Positions 12,854-24,631 of a stretch of DNA of 64,000 bases are shown piece by piece. The DNA is taken from assembly GCA_026545765.1 (NCBI GenBank), contig CM048840.1, positions 24,432,765-24,496,764 of the forward strand, read 5' to 3'. A model generated the notes under the pieces. That model saw only the letters and a program-made list of their open reading frames with translations. It had not been told where the DNA came from and made no database searches. The position numbers and the translations under genes are program-made. The stretch comes from Plantago major (lineage: Eukaryota > Streptophyta > Magnoliopsida > Lamiales > Plantaginaceae). How positions within the stretch are numbered: position 1 is the stretch's first letter; each line of letters opens with the position of its first letter.

Positions 12854-15800
12854 ATGAAGATAGTATCGTGGAACTGCCAAGGGGCAGCAAGTGAAGGTTT
12901 TCGTAGGAACTTTTGTGATTTGGTCATACGACATAGACCCACTCTAGTGTTTATTTTAGAAACAAAGGTTTCGGAGCAACATGTTCAGGAGATTGCACCA
13001 TTTCTAGGTTTTTCAAATTATGAATTAGCACCCACTGAAGGAATGATGGGGGGCATTTGATGTTATGGAATGAAAGGGAAATCAATGTAAAACTTGTGGA
13101 GAAAGATGATCAAGGAATCCACGCTGTTATTAACCCCCTAAATCAAGATAGATGGTTGATATCTGGTATCTATGCTCACTGTGAAGAAGAGGGATAAAGT
13201 TCGGATTTTTAATAAATTAGAAGCCATTGGTACAAGCACGTCTCTGCCATGGCTTGTCACCGGTGATTTTAATGAAATTGGTTTTGCACATGAGAAAAAA
13301 GGGGGCAGGACAGCATCTGTGAATCGGTTGGTCAATTTTCAATCCAAGTTAGCAGCTTGTGGTCTACAAGACTTGGGTTTTAAGGGACCAAAGTATACGT
13401 GGACAAATAAGAGGGATGAAGGTAATATTATTCGAGAAAGAATTGATAGAGCACTTGCAAACGAGAAGTGGATTGATAAGTACCCCGATAATGTGGTATT
13501 TAATCTTCCTAGAACTCATGGAGATCATAATCCTGTGTTGACTTGCTGTCAGGGGGCAGACTGCAACCCAGAAAACAAACCTTTTCGGTTCGAAGCGGCA
13601 TGGTTCTTGCATGAAGATTGTGACATGCTCTTACAGAATATTTGGAAGGAAAGTGAGGGAATTCTTCAAGCCATTGCTAAAGTCCCGGAGGTTATGATAC
13701 CTTGGAATAAAAAACACTTTGGAAATATATTTAAAAAGAAATGCAAGCTACTTTCCAGTTTGGAAGGAATTCAGAAGTCCTTTTCATCACAAAGGAATGC
13801 GTTTCTGGGAGACTTAGAGAAGAAACTCATGCAAGAATACAATGAGATTCTAGAGCAAGAGGAGATTTTCTGGTTCCAGAAATCACGAGTCAAATGGATC
13901 TCAGAAGGCGAAAAGAATACCAAGTTTTTTCACCGTTCGACAATCACTCGCAGGCGTAGAAATAAGATTCTCACGCTGCGGATTAATGAGGAATGGGTGA
14001 GAGATGGAGAAACACTAAGACAACATGCACATACTTATTTTGCAGGTTTGTTCACAAATCAATCAGATGGATCAGTGGACAGTGTTGGTTTGCGGCTAGA
14101 AATTTCAGGCTATCAACAAGGGATAACCGAAGAGCAGGCCCAGTTTTTTACCAAGGAAGTGAGTATGAAAGAACTTAAAAATGTTGTCTGGGCCACTAAT
14201 GCTTATAAAGCACCAGGACCAGATGGTCTACAAGCAATATTTTATCATAGAGGGTGGTCTTGGGTGGCTCAATCCCTTTTGGAATTCATTCAGCAAGCTT
14301 TCTTGAATCGACAGTTCGACTCTCAACTTTGTGAAGCTTTTATCTGCCTAATCCCCAAGGTACCAAATCCTGAACTTATATCCCAGTTTCGACCTATATC
14401 TTTGTGTAATGTCATTTATAAATTTATCACAAAATGTATTACACTTAGACTTAGAGATATTATGCCGGGTTTGATCTCTCCTATGCAGTCGAGTTTTATC
14501 AAGGGTAGAAGTACCCAAGATAATATCTTTCTGCTCCAAGAAGTTCTACATTCACTCAGGCCAAAAAAGAAAAATAAATTCGGATGCATGGTGATGAAAC
14601 TGGATCTGGAAAAAAGCCTATGACAGGGTTAATTGGGTTTATTTGGAAGAAACTTTGGTTGCGTTTAATTTTCCAACAAATTTGGTTCAGCTTATAATGT
14701 TTTGTGTGTAAAATGCTGCTACACGGATATTGTGGAATGGGGAGCCGTTGGAAGCTTTCCAACACTCATGTGGCTTGAGGCAGGGTGACCCACTATCACC
14801 TTACTTATTTGTTCTGTGTGTAGAGAGATTGTCGTATATGATTCAAGAAGAAGTAACAAAGAAAAAGTGGAGCCCCATCAAGCCCTGTCGCGATGGTCCA
14901 AACTTATCACACTTATTTTTTGCTGACGACCTGATTTTCATGGGAAAAGCAACAGTGTCAACGGCAAATACAGTTCGCAAAGTGCTGGATAAATTTTGCA
15001 AGGCATCAGGTCTGAAATTAAACCCACAAAAATCAAAAATTTTCTTTTCAAACCAAGGAGGGGAGTTTATAAAGAGCAGAATCTGTGAAATCCTAGGATT
15101 TGGTCGAACTCAAAATCTAGGAAAATACCTCGGTGTACATCTAACACATGGGAGAGTAAGCAGGGAAGTTTACAGCGAAATGTTTGATAAGATACTTGGT
15201 CGGCTGAGTGGTTGGAAACATAAATGTTTATCAATGGCTGGAAGAACTACATTGGTACAGGCGGTTACTACAGCTATCCCCATCCATTATATGCAAGCAA
15301 CATGGCTGCCGAAAAATGTCTGTGCGAAATTGGATAAGATTAATCGTGATTTTCTTTGGTCAAATGATCCATCGCAGAAAAAGTTACATTTAGTTGGTTG
15401 GAAAAAAGTTTCCCAACCCAAGGAGTTCGGTGGTTTGGGTGTGCAGGTGGCAAGGACTACTAACACAGCACTGCTATCTAAGATGGTGTGGAAGATTTTG
15501 CGTAGAGAAGAAACGGTGTGGCATGAGTTAATCCAAGCTAAATATTTGAAGTCTAGGTCAATCTTAGATTGTCAAATTAAGCCGGGTGATAGTCCCATGT
15601 GGAAAGGAATACTTCGTTGTGTGGATCTGATAAAGCCGTGTTTACGATGGAAGATTGGAGACGGTAAGTCAATTTCATTTTGGTATGACAATTGGATGGG
15701 GAATGGCAGAATCAGTGAGGAACTAGACTCAATTCATCACTTGGATAATAAAGTGTGTCTTTGCGACGTCTTGGGTGAAAATAGTGAATGGATGTTAGAT

Positions 15801-17043
15801 GAGTTGAACACAATTTTGCCGGCTGATTTGAAAGCAGAAATAGAGGCCAAGTTTATAGTGCTCAAGGAAGAATCAGACTCTGTACTGTGGAATGAAACAG
15901 CGAATGGCATTTTTTTCATGTCAAACTGCATATAAAGCGATACACAAAGAACAATCTACAAGCCCTCGGGGTAGTTCGCAGTGGAAGTGGATATGGAAGC
16001 TGAGTTGTAGCCAAAAGCTTAAACATTTTATTTGGTTATCAATCCAGGATAGACTAGCTACAAACCAGTTGAGACGAATCAGGAAGTTAACTAAGCTAGC
16101 AAGCTGTGGTTAGTGTAACGCACTTGAGAAAGATTGCATACATATCTTCAGGTATTGTAAAGCTGCTCAAGAAATTTGGAGAATCCTTCTAGCCGAACCA
16201 CAAAAAGCTGCATTTGATAAAATCCCGGATGAAATTTGGCTGAAACAAAATTTGCAGGATACTCGACATTGCTCCATAGTACTACATTCCGTACCGTGGA
16301 ACTGGATCTTTCTTGCAACCATCTGGAACCTGTGGAAATCACGAAACGCTCAAATATTCAGGGGCAAAGCGGAATCGAAGTCAACAATTCTCTTTCAGAT
16401 AAAACAACTCAGTTTGGACCTCCAGAAGGCTAACTCTGGTAACAAAAAGCTGTACAGACATCACACACAAGTCAACGGGGGCAGTGGTCGTACTATTCCC
16501 AAATTGACAGCCCAAGTTAATCAAAACCCAACTCATACCTCTACTTGGGAAATGCCACAACCACATTGGGTAAAACTCAATGTAGACGGAAGTGTGAAAA
16601 ATACCTTGAACACGGGAGCAGCGGGTGGATTATTGAGAGATGCAAATGGCGATTGGCTGTGGGGCTTTGCAAAATTAATTTCTTCCCCAACAGTGAACGA
16701 ATCGGAGTTATGGGCGGTGCTTCGAGGGCTGCAACACGCGTGGGAACGAAGGATCCCTCGCCTAATTCTTGAAACTGATTCGCAAGAAGTGCTCAAGATG
16801 TTGACAGAGGAGATTGAACCACCAGACAATCTGATCGCTCTGATCAAAGAGTGCAAGCTGTTGCTAAGGAACCCATGGATGGTGGAGATAAAATGGGTAT
16901 CTCGGAATGGAAACCAAGCGGCGGATGCGATGGCCAAGATGGCGATGATGAGCGTCAGAAATGAAGAGACAAGAAATGGCGATTTCTTTTGGGAATTGCC
17001 TCCTGATCATGTTTTGCCATATGTGGCTAATGATGTAGTTTAA
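12854..17043 (+). pseudogene. LINE ORF2: endonuclease, reverse transcriptase, RNase H, broken
   Basis: ORF2 begins MKIVSWNCQGA, the standard start of plant L1 endonuclease. Endonuclease motifs include GDFNE, KYTWTN, RIDRAL and GDHNPV (usually SDHNP). The RT has 'YKAPGPDGL', 'FRPISLCNVIYK', 'SSFIKGRSTQDNI', 'GLRQGDPLSPYLF' and the catalytic FADD box. The RNase H domain (about 16550-16945) keeps D in NVDGS, E in NESELWAV, D in ETDSQ and D in NQAADAMA. I count at least six lesions: a stop near 13058, a frame change near 13180, one in an A-run near 14610, a stop near 14709, a frame change near 15930 and a stop at about 16111. The RNase H frame itself (16252-17043) is open to its end. Confidence 0.9.
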
Positions 17044-17086
17044 GACTTTTGACTATCTTTATTTACCAAAAAAAAAAAAAAAAAAA

Positions 17087-17097
17087 TTCGGCCAGAT
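17087..17097. repeat. LINE target-site duplication, right copy
   Basis: TTCGGCCAGAT directly after the poly(A), identical to 10963-10973. Confidence 0.85.
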
Positions 17098-17187
17098 CAA
17101 TTTTTATGGTTTCAAGGTGAGTTCGTGCGCACTAATACACTACGATAATTTTCTATGCTTTATCAATCCGATCCATCATCCATGTAT

Positions 17188-17289
17188 CCTACCTCCTTGG
17201 TCCCCTTACAAGTGTTCCACTTTAACTTTTTTGGTAGACAATTAACGAAAAAAAGTTAGCACGAAACTTGTACTGGAATGGAGTAAGTA
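17188..17289. mobile_element. Degenerate Stowaway-like remnant
   Basis: Starts TACCTCCTTGGTCCCC and ends GGAATGGAGTAAGTA, a decayed version of the CTCCCTCCGTCCC...GGAGGGAG ends. An inner inverted repeat (AACTTTTTT / AAAAAAAGTT) is still visible. The rest of 17098-18201 shows no gene. Confidence 0.35.
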
Positions 17290-18201
17290 ATCATTAGTAC
17301 TTTTGTTTTGTACCAGTCAATGTCCTTTGTCCGTTATAACTATAAAATATGCTAGACTAACATGTAACTGTTAAACGCTATTGTCCCACTCACAAGGACA
17401 TGAAGCTCAGTCAAGTTAAAATCACTTCACTCGGAGTTCGACTGCTCGAAACGAGAGCATGGTTTCAAGTTGTTAGAGAGATTCTCAAGATTCGTTCATT
17501 TAAGTTTGAACTTTTGGATGGTCATCAACAATTGTGATGATGTAAAAATCCATCTTGGAGACTTCGATGGTCTGCAAAAGGGTTAGATTATCGTCGAAAC
17601 TTTGATCAGGATGGGTTTCGAATTCACATAATCGAAGGAGTATCATATTAGAGGAGTATGTAGCTAGTGACTAATTGTCTATCTTTTCAAAAGAATACCA
17701 CAGTTACCTAATTCACTGGTGGGCTTGGACCTTGATATGGACTTAATCCTTTTTTTCGGCTTGAGTGAAATGGATCTCAATATTAAATGGTAGACTTCTT
17801 TTTCTATTGAAAAGTTAGACTTGATTTTCTCTTGATCGGTTTGGTTTGTAGTAAATCAGATAAGTTACATATTAAGACACAATTCACATCAAATTGGTAT
17901 CATACATCCATGGAAGGGTGGAAAATTGGAGTCATACAAAAGCTAGAAGAGAAGTAATTTCGACAAGGAAGAACAGAGATCAACTAAATTTAACTTGAAT
18001 CAATAGAAGGATCACAATATCATATAAAGTGGACTTCATATCTACCAAGAAACTAATGAAAATATAACAAAAAAGTGAGACACTATACGTTTCATTGGTA
18101 AATGATTTCATATTACTAAATCACAAGCACATACATAAACACACCTAGCTAGCTACTTGATACGTACAAGCTAGCTAGTTGATATGATAATTCACTCCAT
18201 T

Positions 18202-18534
18202 TCATTTGTAGTAAATAACAGTCATATTTTCATTAGCATCCCACATACCACCCTCCTTAAGATACGCCAAGTATCTGGAGAACTCTGGCTTTGCAGTTGC
18301 CTTCTTCTTTCGCCTCGTCTCAAAAATACTGAAAAACGGATGTATCTTGCTGCCTTTCTTCACCTCTTCAGACGAAGTTAATGACCTTTTGGATGACGAG
18401 CCGATGAGCTTGGCAGGCAAGCTTTTCGCTCGGCGTAGATAAGGGGCGAAGTAGCCTGCCCTTGAGGGCTCGTCGTGGCCTAATTGCTCATAACCGCACC
18501 GGCTCCTATTTTTGGTGGTTAGAGCTCTAAACAT
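18202..18534 (-). CDS. Small plant protein with PEFSRYLAYLKEGGMWD motif
   Basis: Single-exon minus-strand gene. Two Mets are possible, at 18552 (116 residues) and 18534 (110 residues). I prefer the second (MFRALTTKNRSRCGYEQLG), because the stretch before it is short and hydrophobic and does not match what I recall of the family start. The protein is basic. Its middle has 'KGSKIHPFFSIFETRRKKKATA', followed by the C-terminal block PEFSRYLAYLKEGGMWDANEN and an IYYK end. I recall this C-terminal block in small, uncharacterised angiosperm proteins of about 100-130 residues. No signal peptide or membrane segment is seen. Function unknown; a real gene is likely given the conserved motif and the composition. 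Confidence 0.75.
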   Translation of the reverse strand: MFRALTTKNRSRCGYEQLGHDEPSRAGYFAPYLRRAKSLPAKLIGSSSKRSLTSSEEVKKGSKIHPFFSIFETRRKKKATAKPEFSRYLAYLKEGGMWDANENMTVIYYK

Positions 18535-19613
18535 GGTGGTGAAGAAACACAAAATGGATGGAATTATGAGAAGAGGAAGGTTGGTGAAGATGCTATATTG
18601 GTTGTGCTTAATATTGTGTTAACATAGAGACGAAGTTGAGTAAGTTAAAAGTTAAAAATGACATTATCTGCCTATCTGCAACCAACTAATAACTATAGAT
18701 ATATTATTGGGTAGTTTTACAAAGTTAATTAGTAAATATGTAATCCACATTTGGATTGCATTTGCTCCGTTAGTGTTACGCTTATGATTGTGTTTTTTAA
18801 GTGTGTTATTGAAATTGATTTTGGACCCTTCGACTGGCATATAGCAAGTCATTCTGCCGTTTCTATAACTATGTGTTTTGCCTTTCTAAAAATCACTAAT
18901 AAATCGAAATTCGACCGTATGAGTTAATATGGTTACTCGTAAGCTGATCTCCGAGTCATAATCCATACAAACCAACACATCACTTTCAGCGCATATTGTT
19001 CTCACTCGTGCAGTTACGAGAAAATTCATCTCAAAATTACATTGTCAGAGCAAGTAAACTTATTTAGCTTGAATTAAAACGCACAACCGTCCGTATCTAT
19101 TGTCCATCAATGAAGAACATTAGTAAATATTTGACAATGAAAACACATTTTTAACTTAAAATCTCAATTTTGCTAATTTGTGCCAGTGTGACCTGGATAT
19201 GAGCTAACTACCTGTAATTATTTTCCTTGAACCTAATCTGCAAGCAGTTGCGGTTGTTGGAGCTGTGATGGAGAAAATTCTGAAAAAAGGAATTAAAGGT
19301 GCAATGCAAGTTGATCTTTATTGACTTGTTAGTGCATGAATCAACTAAGAGAAGAAAATATGAGGGAGCTGGTGTGACTTCAATGATGCATCACATGCTT
19401 AATTTGTGATGCAATACCAAGATATTAAGGAAGAGTTGTTATAAAAGATTATCCACATGTAATTGATTGAGTTTTTAATGGAAAAATAACAACTGAAAAA
19501 TAAGCTTATATGGTGGAAAGAATTGGGAAAAAAAAATCAGGACGTCCTTGGTTCTGGACGATGGAGCGGGCTAGGTTAACCAAAAGATGATTATCAATTC
19601 AAGTTCGAGAACA
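18535..19613. other. Intergenic, no gene seen
   Basis: AT-rich flank between the small minus-strand gene and the Harbinger element. The part next to 18534 should contain that gene's promoter and leader. No conserved protein or repeat is recognised. Confidence 0.4.
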
Positions 19614-19702
19614 TAAGACCAACATTATCCGTGACTTTCTAGTACAAGTGCTGTGGGCCCAGATCAAATTTTAAAAAAAAATAGAAATGTAAAGTATGAG
19701 AC

Positions 19703-19754
19703 CCAAGGTCGGTCTCATTTTGAGCCACCACCGACCTTGGGGTGGCTCAAAATG
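19703..19754. repeat. Interleaved inverted repeats (a-b-a'-b') near the left end of the Harbinger element
   Basis: CCAAGGTCGGT (19703-19713) pairs with ACCGACCTTGG (19730-19740). CATTTTGAGCCACC (19716-19729) pairs with GGTGGCTCAAAATG (19741-19754). Both are perfect and they interleave, which in a single strand would be a pseudoknot topology. The tract lies about 85 bases inside the terminal repeat. Confidence 0.85.
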
Positions 19755-20072
19755 TTGAGATAGGTTGGGGACAAGTATTGGTTAATTTTATTTTATTTTT
19801 ATATTTATCTTTTACTTATCTTCTTTAATATCTTTTATTAAAAAAATATTATCAATTTTTACCATCTATATATAGAGACCAATATTTTTATATTTTACTT
19901 ACATCTAAAATACTCCTCTTTCATATTCATCCTTAAACCTCAATTACATATCTCATATCAATTTTCTCCAAATGAATCCAAACGATCCATTTTACCCACA
20001 CACTACTCATCCGATTATTGTCCTAGTTTTGAGAATACCCAAAACCCCCAAGAATTCTCGTATGAATCAAAT

Positions 20073-20973
20073 ATGAACACCCAATTTCCTCCGAATCTCG
20101 CTCAAGATACCCCCGATCCTACCCCTGAAGGTGTCGAGATACCCCCCAGTGCACCTGTAATTTGGGAACCCATAGAAGACGTAGCCCTAATGTCAGCTTT
20201 TGTTTTCGTGAGTGGAGATGCAATTAAATGCACCAATCGAAAAGGTGAAAACTTATGGGATGCAATTTTCAAGATGTATGAGCAAGCTCGTATGGAAAAC
20301 CCTAGTAAACTCTCAAAGCGATCATTGGATTCAATGAAATCTCGTTATAAGAGGCTCAACACAAATATTTCCAAGTGGGTAGGTGTATACAAGGAAGCCT
20401 ATAACAACAAAATGAGTGGAATGAGTATGGCAGATGTTGAGGAGGCAACTAGTAAGCTTTATGATAAGAAGAAGTGATTTCCGCATAGTCTTGTGTTTAA
20501 TGAAGTTATGTGCCACGCACCCAAGTGGGAGTTGAATTTGGGTGGTGATCACATAAGGCCTCATCCAGATGAACCCAATTCCGATGGAAAAGGTCATGGC
20601 AGTTCAAAAAGATCAAGAACTGACGATGATGATGGTGCAACATAAGCTGTTCCAGAAACTCCTGTGAGTGGTTCTTCATCGATAAACCGTCCTACCGGTA
20701 GAGAAGCTGCCAAAGCTAGAGGAAGGCAAAAGGAAAAGCCGTCGCACCACCACCACAACCTACTATTCCAGATGAATTCACTGCTGAACTGCGTGCAATG
20801 AGGATCACACGTGAGAAAGAACTTGAATCAATGAACAAGTTCGGGAATGAAAGGATTGAATTGGAGAAGAAGAAGTTACATGCAAATTTGTTGGATATGT
20901 TGTTGGGTAAAGCAAATCTATCGCCACAAGAAGAAGTTCTAAAGAATCGCTTGTTGGGAGAGTACCTCGCCTA
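20073..20973 (+). pseudogene. Harbinger ORF1: Myb/SANT-like DNA-binding protein, broken
   Basis: Starts MNTQFPPNLAQDTPDP. A trihelix/Myb-like domain follows: 'WEPIEDVALMSAFVFVSGD', 'FWDAI'-like 'LWDAIFKMYEQ', and 'RSLDSMKSRYKRLNTNISKW'. The open frame stops at 20477. Homologous sequence goes on after it ('HAPKWELNLGG', a basic linker, then a coiled 'RAMRITREKELESMNKFGNERIELEKKKL' region) with further frame damage and a stop at about 20971. In PIF/Harbinger elements this protein binds the ends and helps bring the transposase into the nucleus. Confidence 0.8.
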
Positions 20974-21102
20974 AAGGATTGTATTCGTAATGTATTACTA
21001 TGTATTTGTGTCATTTCAATTATGTCTTTAAGTTTTCGTAATGTATTACTATGTTTGATTAGTTCTATCATGTATGGTAATGTTTGTAAGCGAATCTATT
21101 AA

Positions 21103-21600
21103 CTTTTGTCAGTGTGTGGTCTAATCTACTTTCGTTTCTTTCAATATCTCTCACATGCTTTTGTCACTTGAGTAGTCAATTCTACTTTCGATTTTTCAAG
21201 ATCTCTCACATGCCTTTTCCAATAGAGTCTATTTTACCACTACTTTTGTCAGTGTGTGGTCTAATCTACTTTCGTTATTTTCAATATATCTCGCATGCGT
21301 TTGTCATTTAGGTAGTCTATTCTACTTTGAATTATTTTTCAGATCTAAGACTTGTTGCATCCATTATTGACTAGTCAGTGTGTAGTCTATTCTACTTTCG
21401 TTTCTTTCAATATCTCTCACATGCTTTTGTCACTTGGTAGTCAATTCTACTTTCAATTTTTCAAGATCTCTCACATGCTTCTTCCAGTAGAGTCTATTTT
21501 ACCACTACTTTTGTCAGTGTGTGGTCTAATCTACTTTCGTTATTTTCAATATATCTCACATGCATTTGTCATTTGGGTTGTCTATTCTACTTTTGTACAT
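21103..21600. repeat. Tandem repeat between the two Harbinger genes
   Basis: About 3.5 units of roughly 130-140 bp. The unit start 'TTTTGTCAGTGTGTGGTC' or a variant recurs near 21105, 21245, 21374 and 21510. Each unit holds CTACTTTCG and ATCTCTCACATGC motifs, themselves repeated within the unit. Confidence 0.85.
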
Positions 21601-21666
21601 ATCCATCCATACCCCCTCTATATATATGTATGATGGACCATTACCAAACTTACACTAATCAAAACA

Positions 21667-22828
21667 ATGTCATCGAACGAATACCTATTCCATGGTTCTT
21701 ATTCAAGTGATGATTCTTCTAGTTTCATCGAACTAGATGAATGGCAATAACGTGTTGCTCAGCAAAATCATTCCCTTAACTGCATTATCGAGGATGTTGT
21801 CATCCAAATTCCTACCATGTTGTTACAACCTACAAACCACAATAATATTAGAGTTAAGAGGAGGCATATTGAACGAGTTCGTGAGGAAGGTCACCAAAAC
21901 TTGTTCAAAATGTATTTCTCAGTCTTTCCGGAACCAATCTATCCTGAAGAAAAGTTTCGCCGGTGGTTTCGAATCCGAAAGCACGTGTTCGAGCGTATAA
22001 TGGAAAAGGTCAGTTCAGATGAATATTTTCAGCAAAAGCGTGATGCCACTGGTCGACTAGGTATGTCTTTGATTCAAAAATGTACTGTTGCTATAAGAGT
22101 GCTAGCCTACGGAACACCCCCAGACGTGCATGATGAGTGCTTGTGAATGAGTGAACAAGTGATAAGAGAATCAGTTATGAAGTTTGTAGAAGGTGTCATT
22201 GCCAACTTTGGGCATGAATATCTTATAAGTCCAACCGATGAAGACATGGCGCGACTTCTACATATTGGTGAACAATGCGGGTTTCCAGGCATGATGGGCA
22301 GTATAGATAGATTGCATGCACTGGGAATGGAAGAATTGTCCTAGTTCTTGGGCAGGGCAATATCAAGGACGAAGTGGAAAGCCAACAATCATTTTGGAAG
22401 CTGTTGCATCAGAAGACTTATGGATCTGACATGCATTTCTTGGATCCCCAGGTTCGAATAATGATATTAATGTGTTACAAAAATCACATGTTTTCAATGA
22501 TATTTTAGCAGGTCGAGCAACGAAAGTAAGTTACACTGTGAATGGTCGTGAAAGAAATATGGGATATTACCTCACTGATGGTATTTATCCAAAATGGGCT
22601 GCATTTGTCAAAACTATTGAGGCAACAATTCTTCGTAAGCATAATTTATTTGCTCAACATCAGGAGGCTGTTAGGAAAGATGTTGAGCGAGCATTTGGTG
22701 TTCTACAAGCCCGTTTCCAATTTATTAAACGCCCACGTTTTTTATGGGATCGACATGCCATGGGAAAAATTATGATTGCTTGCATCATCCTCCATAATAT
22801 GATAGTGGGGGATGAGAGAGACACTTAA
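21667..22828 (+). pseudogene. Harbinger DDE transposase (HARBI1-like nuclease), broken
   Basis: Starts MSSNEYLFHGSYSSDDSS. Recognisable blocks: 'FRRWFRIRKHVFERIM', 'YGTPPDVHDE', 'ISPTDEDMARLLHIGEQCGFPGMMGSID' (first catalytic D), 'SNNDIN' (second D), then 'NMGYYLTDGIYPKWAAFVKTI' and 'RKDVERAFGVLQARF' (catalytic E). It ends 'IACIILHNMIVGDERDT'. Stops lie near 21748 and 22143, and frame changes near 22310-22320 and around 22430-22470, so no full protein can be made. All three catalytic acids remain readable. Confidence 0.88.
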
Positions 22829-23315
22829 ATGAACTATACGGATCCCACTGAATTTATGAAAGATCGACCTACAAATAGCCATGTGAATCAAGATGAGGGT
22901 GACGAAGACACTGTATGTTGATCCAATTTTCAATTTCTCCACTGAACGAGTTGCAAGTTTAGCCCAATATATGACCAATAGGGCAACTCCACAACAAAAT
23001 AGCTCACAAGGAACTTTTGAACGATTTAATTGAGCATATATGAGAGAATTATAGTGATGAGAACTAAATGTTGTAACTTTTCATATTTTTCATCCTGCAA
23101 TGCTGTTATTTTTTAATGAACTTGAAGTATTGTAAAATGTGTGTTTTTATATAAAGTTTAGTATTAAATTGCTACTTCAATTTAAAATTTCATTTTTATA
23201 TCTAATTTTGAGTTTTGTCAATTATAATTATTTTGAGTATTATAATATTATATCTAATTTCGAGTATTATAAATATTTCATGATAATAATAATAAATAAT
23301 GATATTAAATGAAAT

Positions 23316-23387
23316 GGGTGGGTGGGTGGGGGTCATGGATAAACTTGATTTTTGTTGTGGTGGTGGGTGGGTGGGTGGAAGGGTGGG
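23316..23387 (+). other. Two G-quadruplex-type G-run clusters in the Harbinger 3' region
   Basis: GGGTGGGTGGGTGGGGG at 23316-23332, and five GGG runs spaced by short loops at 23365-23387. Runs of three Gs with one-base loops are the strongest kind of predicted G-quadruplex motif. They lie 80-150 bases inside the right terminal repeat. Confidence 0.75.
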
Positions 23388-24221
23388 TATGTGGATGAAA
23401 AAGAAATTAATTGTTTATTGGAATAGTGGAATGTTGGGTTGGGTGTGAAGGTCATGGATAATGTTGGTATAAGGTATCCATGTTTTTTCAGGTAATAAGG
23501 GGTAGAAAAAATGCCTATTTAATCATATCTTCCATCTATTTATTTGTTTACATCTTTAAAAAACATTAATGATAGTCAAATGAAAAGAACTAACCGGGAA
23601 GCATGGAGTAACTCCACAAGTGATTTCTTAGAGCAATATGGATGTTTTTGCCTTTTGTTGAATTTTTTTTCATGAGCCAGTAGATAATTTGATAAGCCAA
23701 TAATTATTTTCCATGTTTCATAAAGTTACTAAAATACATTCACATGTTAAATTTAGGATAAAATCATGAAATATGAAAATAAAATGCAAATCTCAAAAAC
23801 CTTATAATTAGGTTGGCTCAAATAAACTTTTAACGTGGGAGTTTAGTGTTACATTTCACCATTGGCCCACAAAAATATAAAAAAGGTGCTTTTGTGTATG
23901 TACACGAAAAAAATGGAAACATAGATATTCAATAAGTAGTTCTCATTGTCGGGGCTCGGATTTTCACTTATAGATGTAAGGTTATACTCTCTTTGTCTGA
24001 AAAATTATTAATTTAAAATTAGTTCAGTTCTGTTTAATTGTTTTTTATATTATAAATAAATTTAATTCTGTTCAGATCAGTTTATTCAGTTCCGGTGAAG
24101 ATAGCATAGCCCAAATACCTCAAATAGTGTTAATGAGATGAATTATGATATAGATTACAGATGAAATTTAAGACCATGTTGCAGTAGTATCTAACTATCT
24201 AAGATTGAATGGTACGTGGTT

Positions 24222-24227
24222 CACGTG
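24222..24227 (+). promoter_or_regulatory. Distal G-box upstream of DFR
   Basis: CACGTG, 547 bases before the start codon. G-boxes are bHLH/bZIP sites. DFR genes are known targets of MYB-bHLH-WD40 complexes, so a role here is plausible but inferred. Confidence 0.4.
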
Positions 24228-24625
24228 CAAACAAATTTGGCATCGAAATTAATTAGCTCAAAATATATCAACTTTAGATGTCGAGCAAGATCAATTTCCA
24301 CAACCATTCATTACTATAAAATATAAAAAAGTTGAGTAAATTTTGTAAGATAATGTTTGTCGGAGAGAAAAAATCAAACATTACATATTTTATTACAAAC
24401 ATCGCATGTTTAGTCATAAATATTACATTTTAAGAAATACATATAATACAAGTATAATACAGGTTTATTATGCAAACAATGTTTGAAGTTAAACATATGA
24501 TGTTTATACGTAAATATGTAATGTTGAATTAATCTTTCCGAGATACGGTCTCATGCAATTCCACTTATATTTATAAGTTCACTTGCCTATCAGAATTATA
24601 ACATTACAGAACGGTGAGTACTGAA

Positions 24626-24631
24626 CACGTG
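24626..24631 (+). promoter_or_regulatory. Proximal G-box of DFR
   Basis: CACGTG, 50 bases before the TATA box, in the position expected for a proximal promoter element of a flavonoid gene controlled by MYB-bHLH complexes. Confidence 0.5.

Larger units (their letters stand above)
10974..17086 (+). mobile_element. Full-length L1-type LINE with RNase H
   Basis: A 6.1-kb non-LTR retrotransposon inserted by target-primed reverse transcription. It is bounded by an exact 11-bp duplication (TTCGGCCAGAT) and ends in a 19-base poly(A). Order: short 5' UTR, ORF1 (DUF4283-type nucleic-acid-binding protein with CCHC knuckle), ORF2 (AP endonuclease, reverse transcriptase, zf-RVT region, RNase H). The C-terminal plant-type RNase H is typical of the plant L1 lineage. 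The copy is complete in length, which is unusual for LINEs since most are 5'-truncated. Both ORFs carry frameshifts or stops, so it is inactive. The sharp duplication and homopolymer tail suggest moderate age. Confidence 0.95.
19617..23469 (+). mobile_element. PIF/Harbinger DNA transposon, complete ends, decayed genes
   Basis: The 3.85-kb element is bounded by TAA target duplications (19614-19616 and 23470-23472). Its terminal inverted repeats are GACCAACATTATCCGTGAC at the left and GTCATGGATAATGTTGGTA at the right, matching at 17 of 19 positions. It carries the two genes typical of the superfamily in plants: a Myb/SANT-like ORF1 and a DDE transposase, both plus strand. Between them lies a tandem-repeat tract (21103-21600). 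The ends are well kept while both genes carry stops or frame changes, so it is non-autonomous now but could in principle have been moved by a related transposase. Confidence 0.93.

Noticed and set aside
24340-24560. AT-rich stretch with repeated ACATTACAT/ATGTAATGT-like words and a GAGATACGGTCTC motif, possible MITE
   Set aside because: No convincing terminal repeats or target duplication could be defined.
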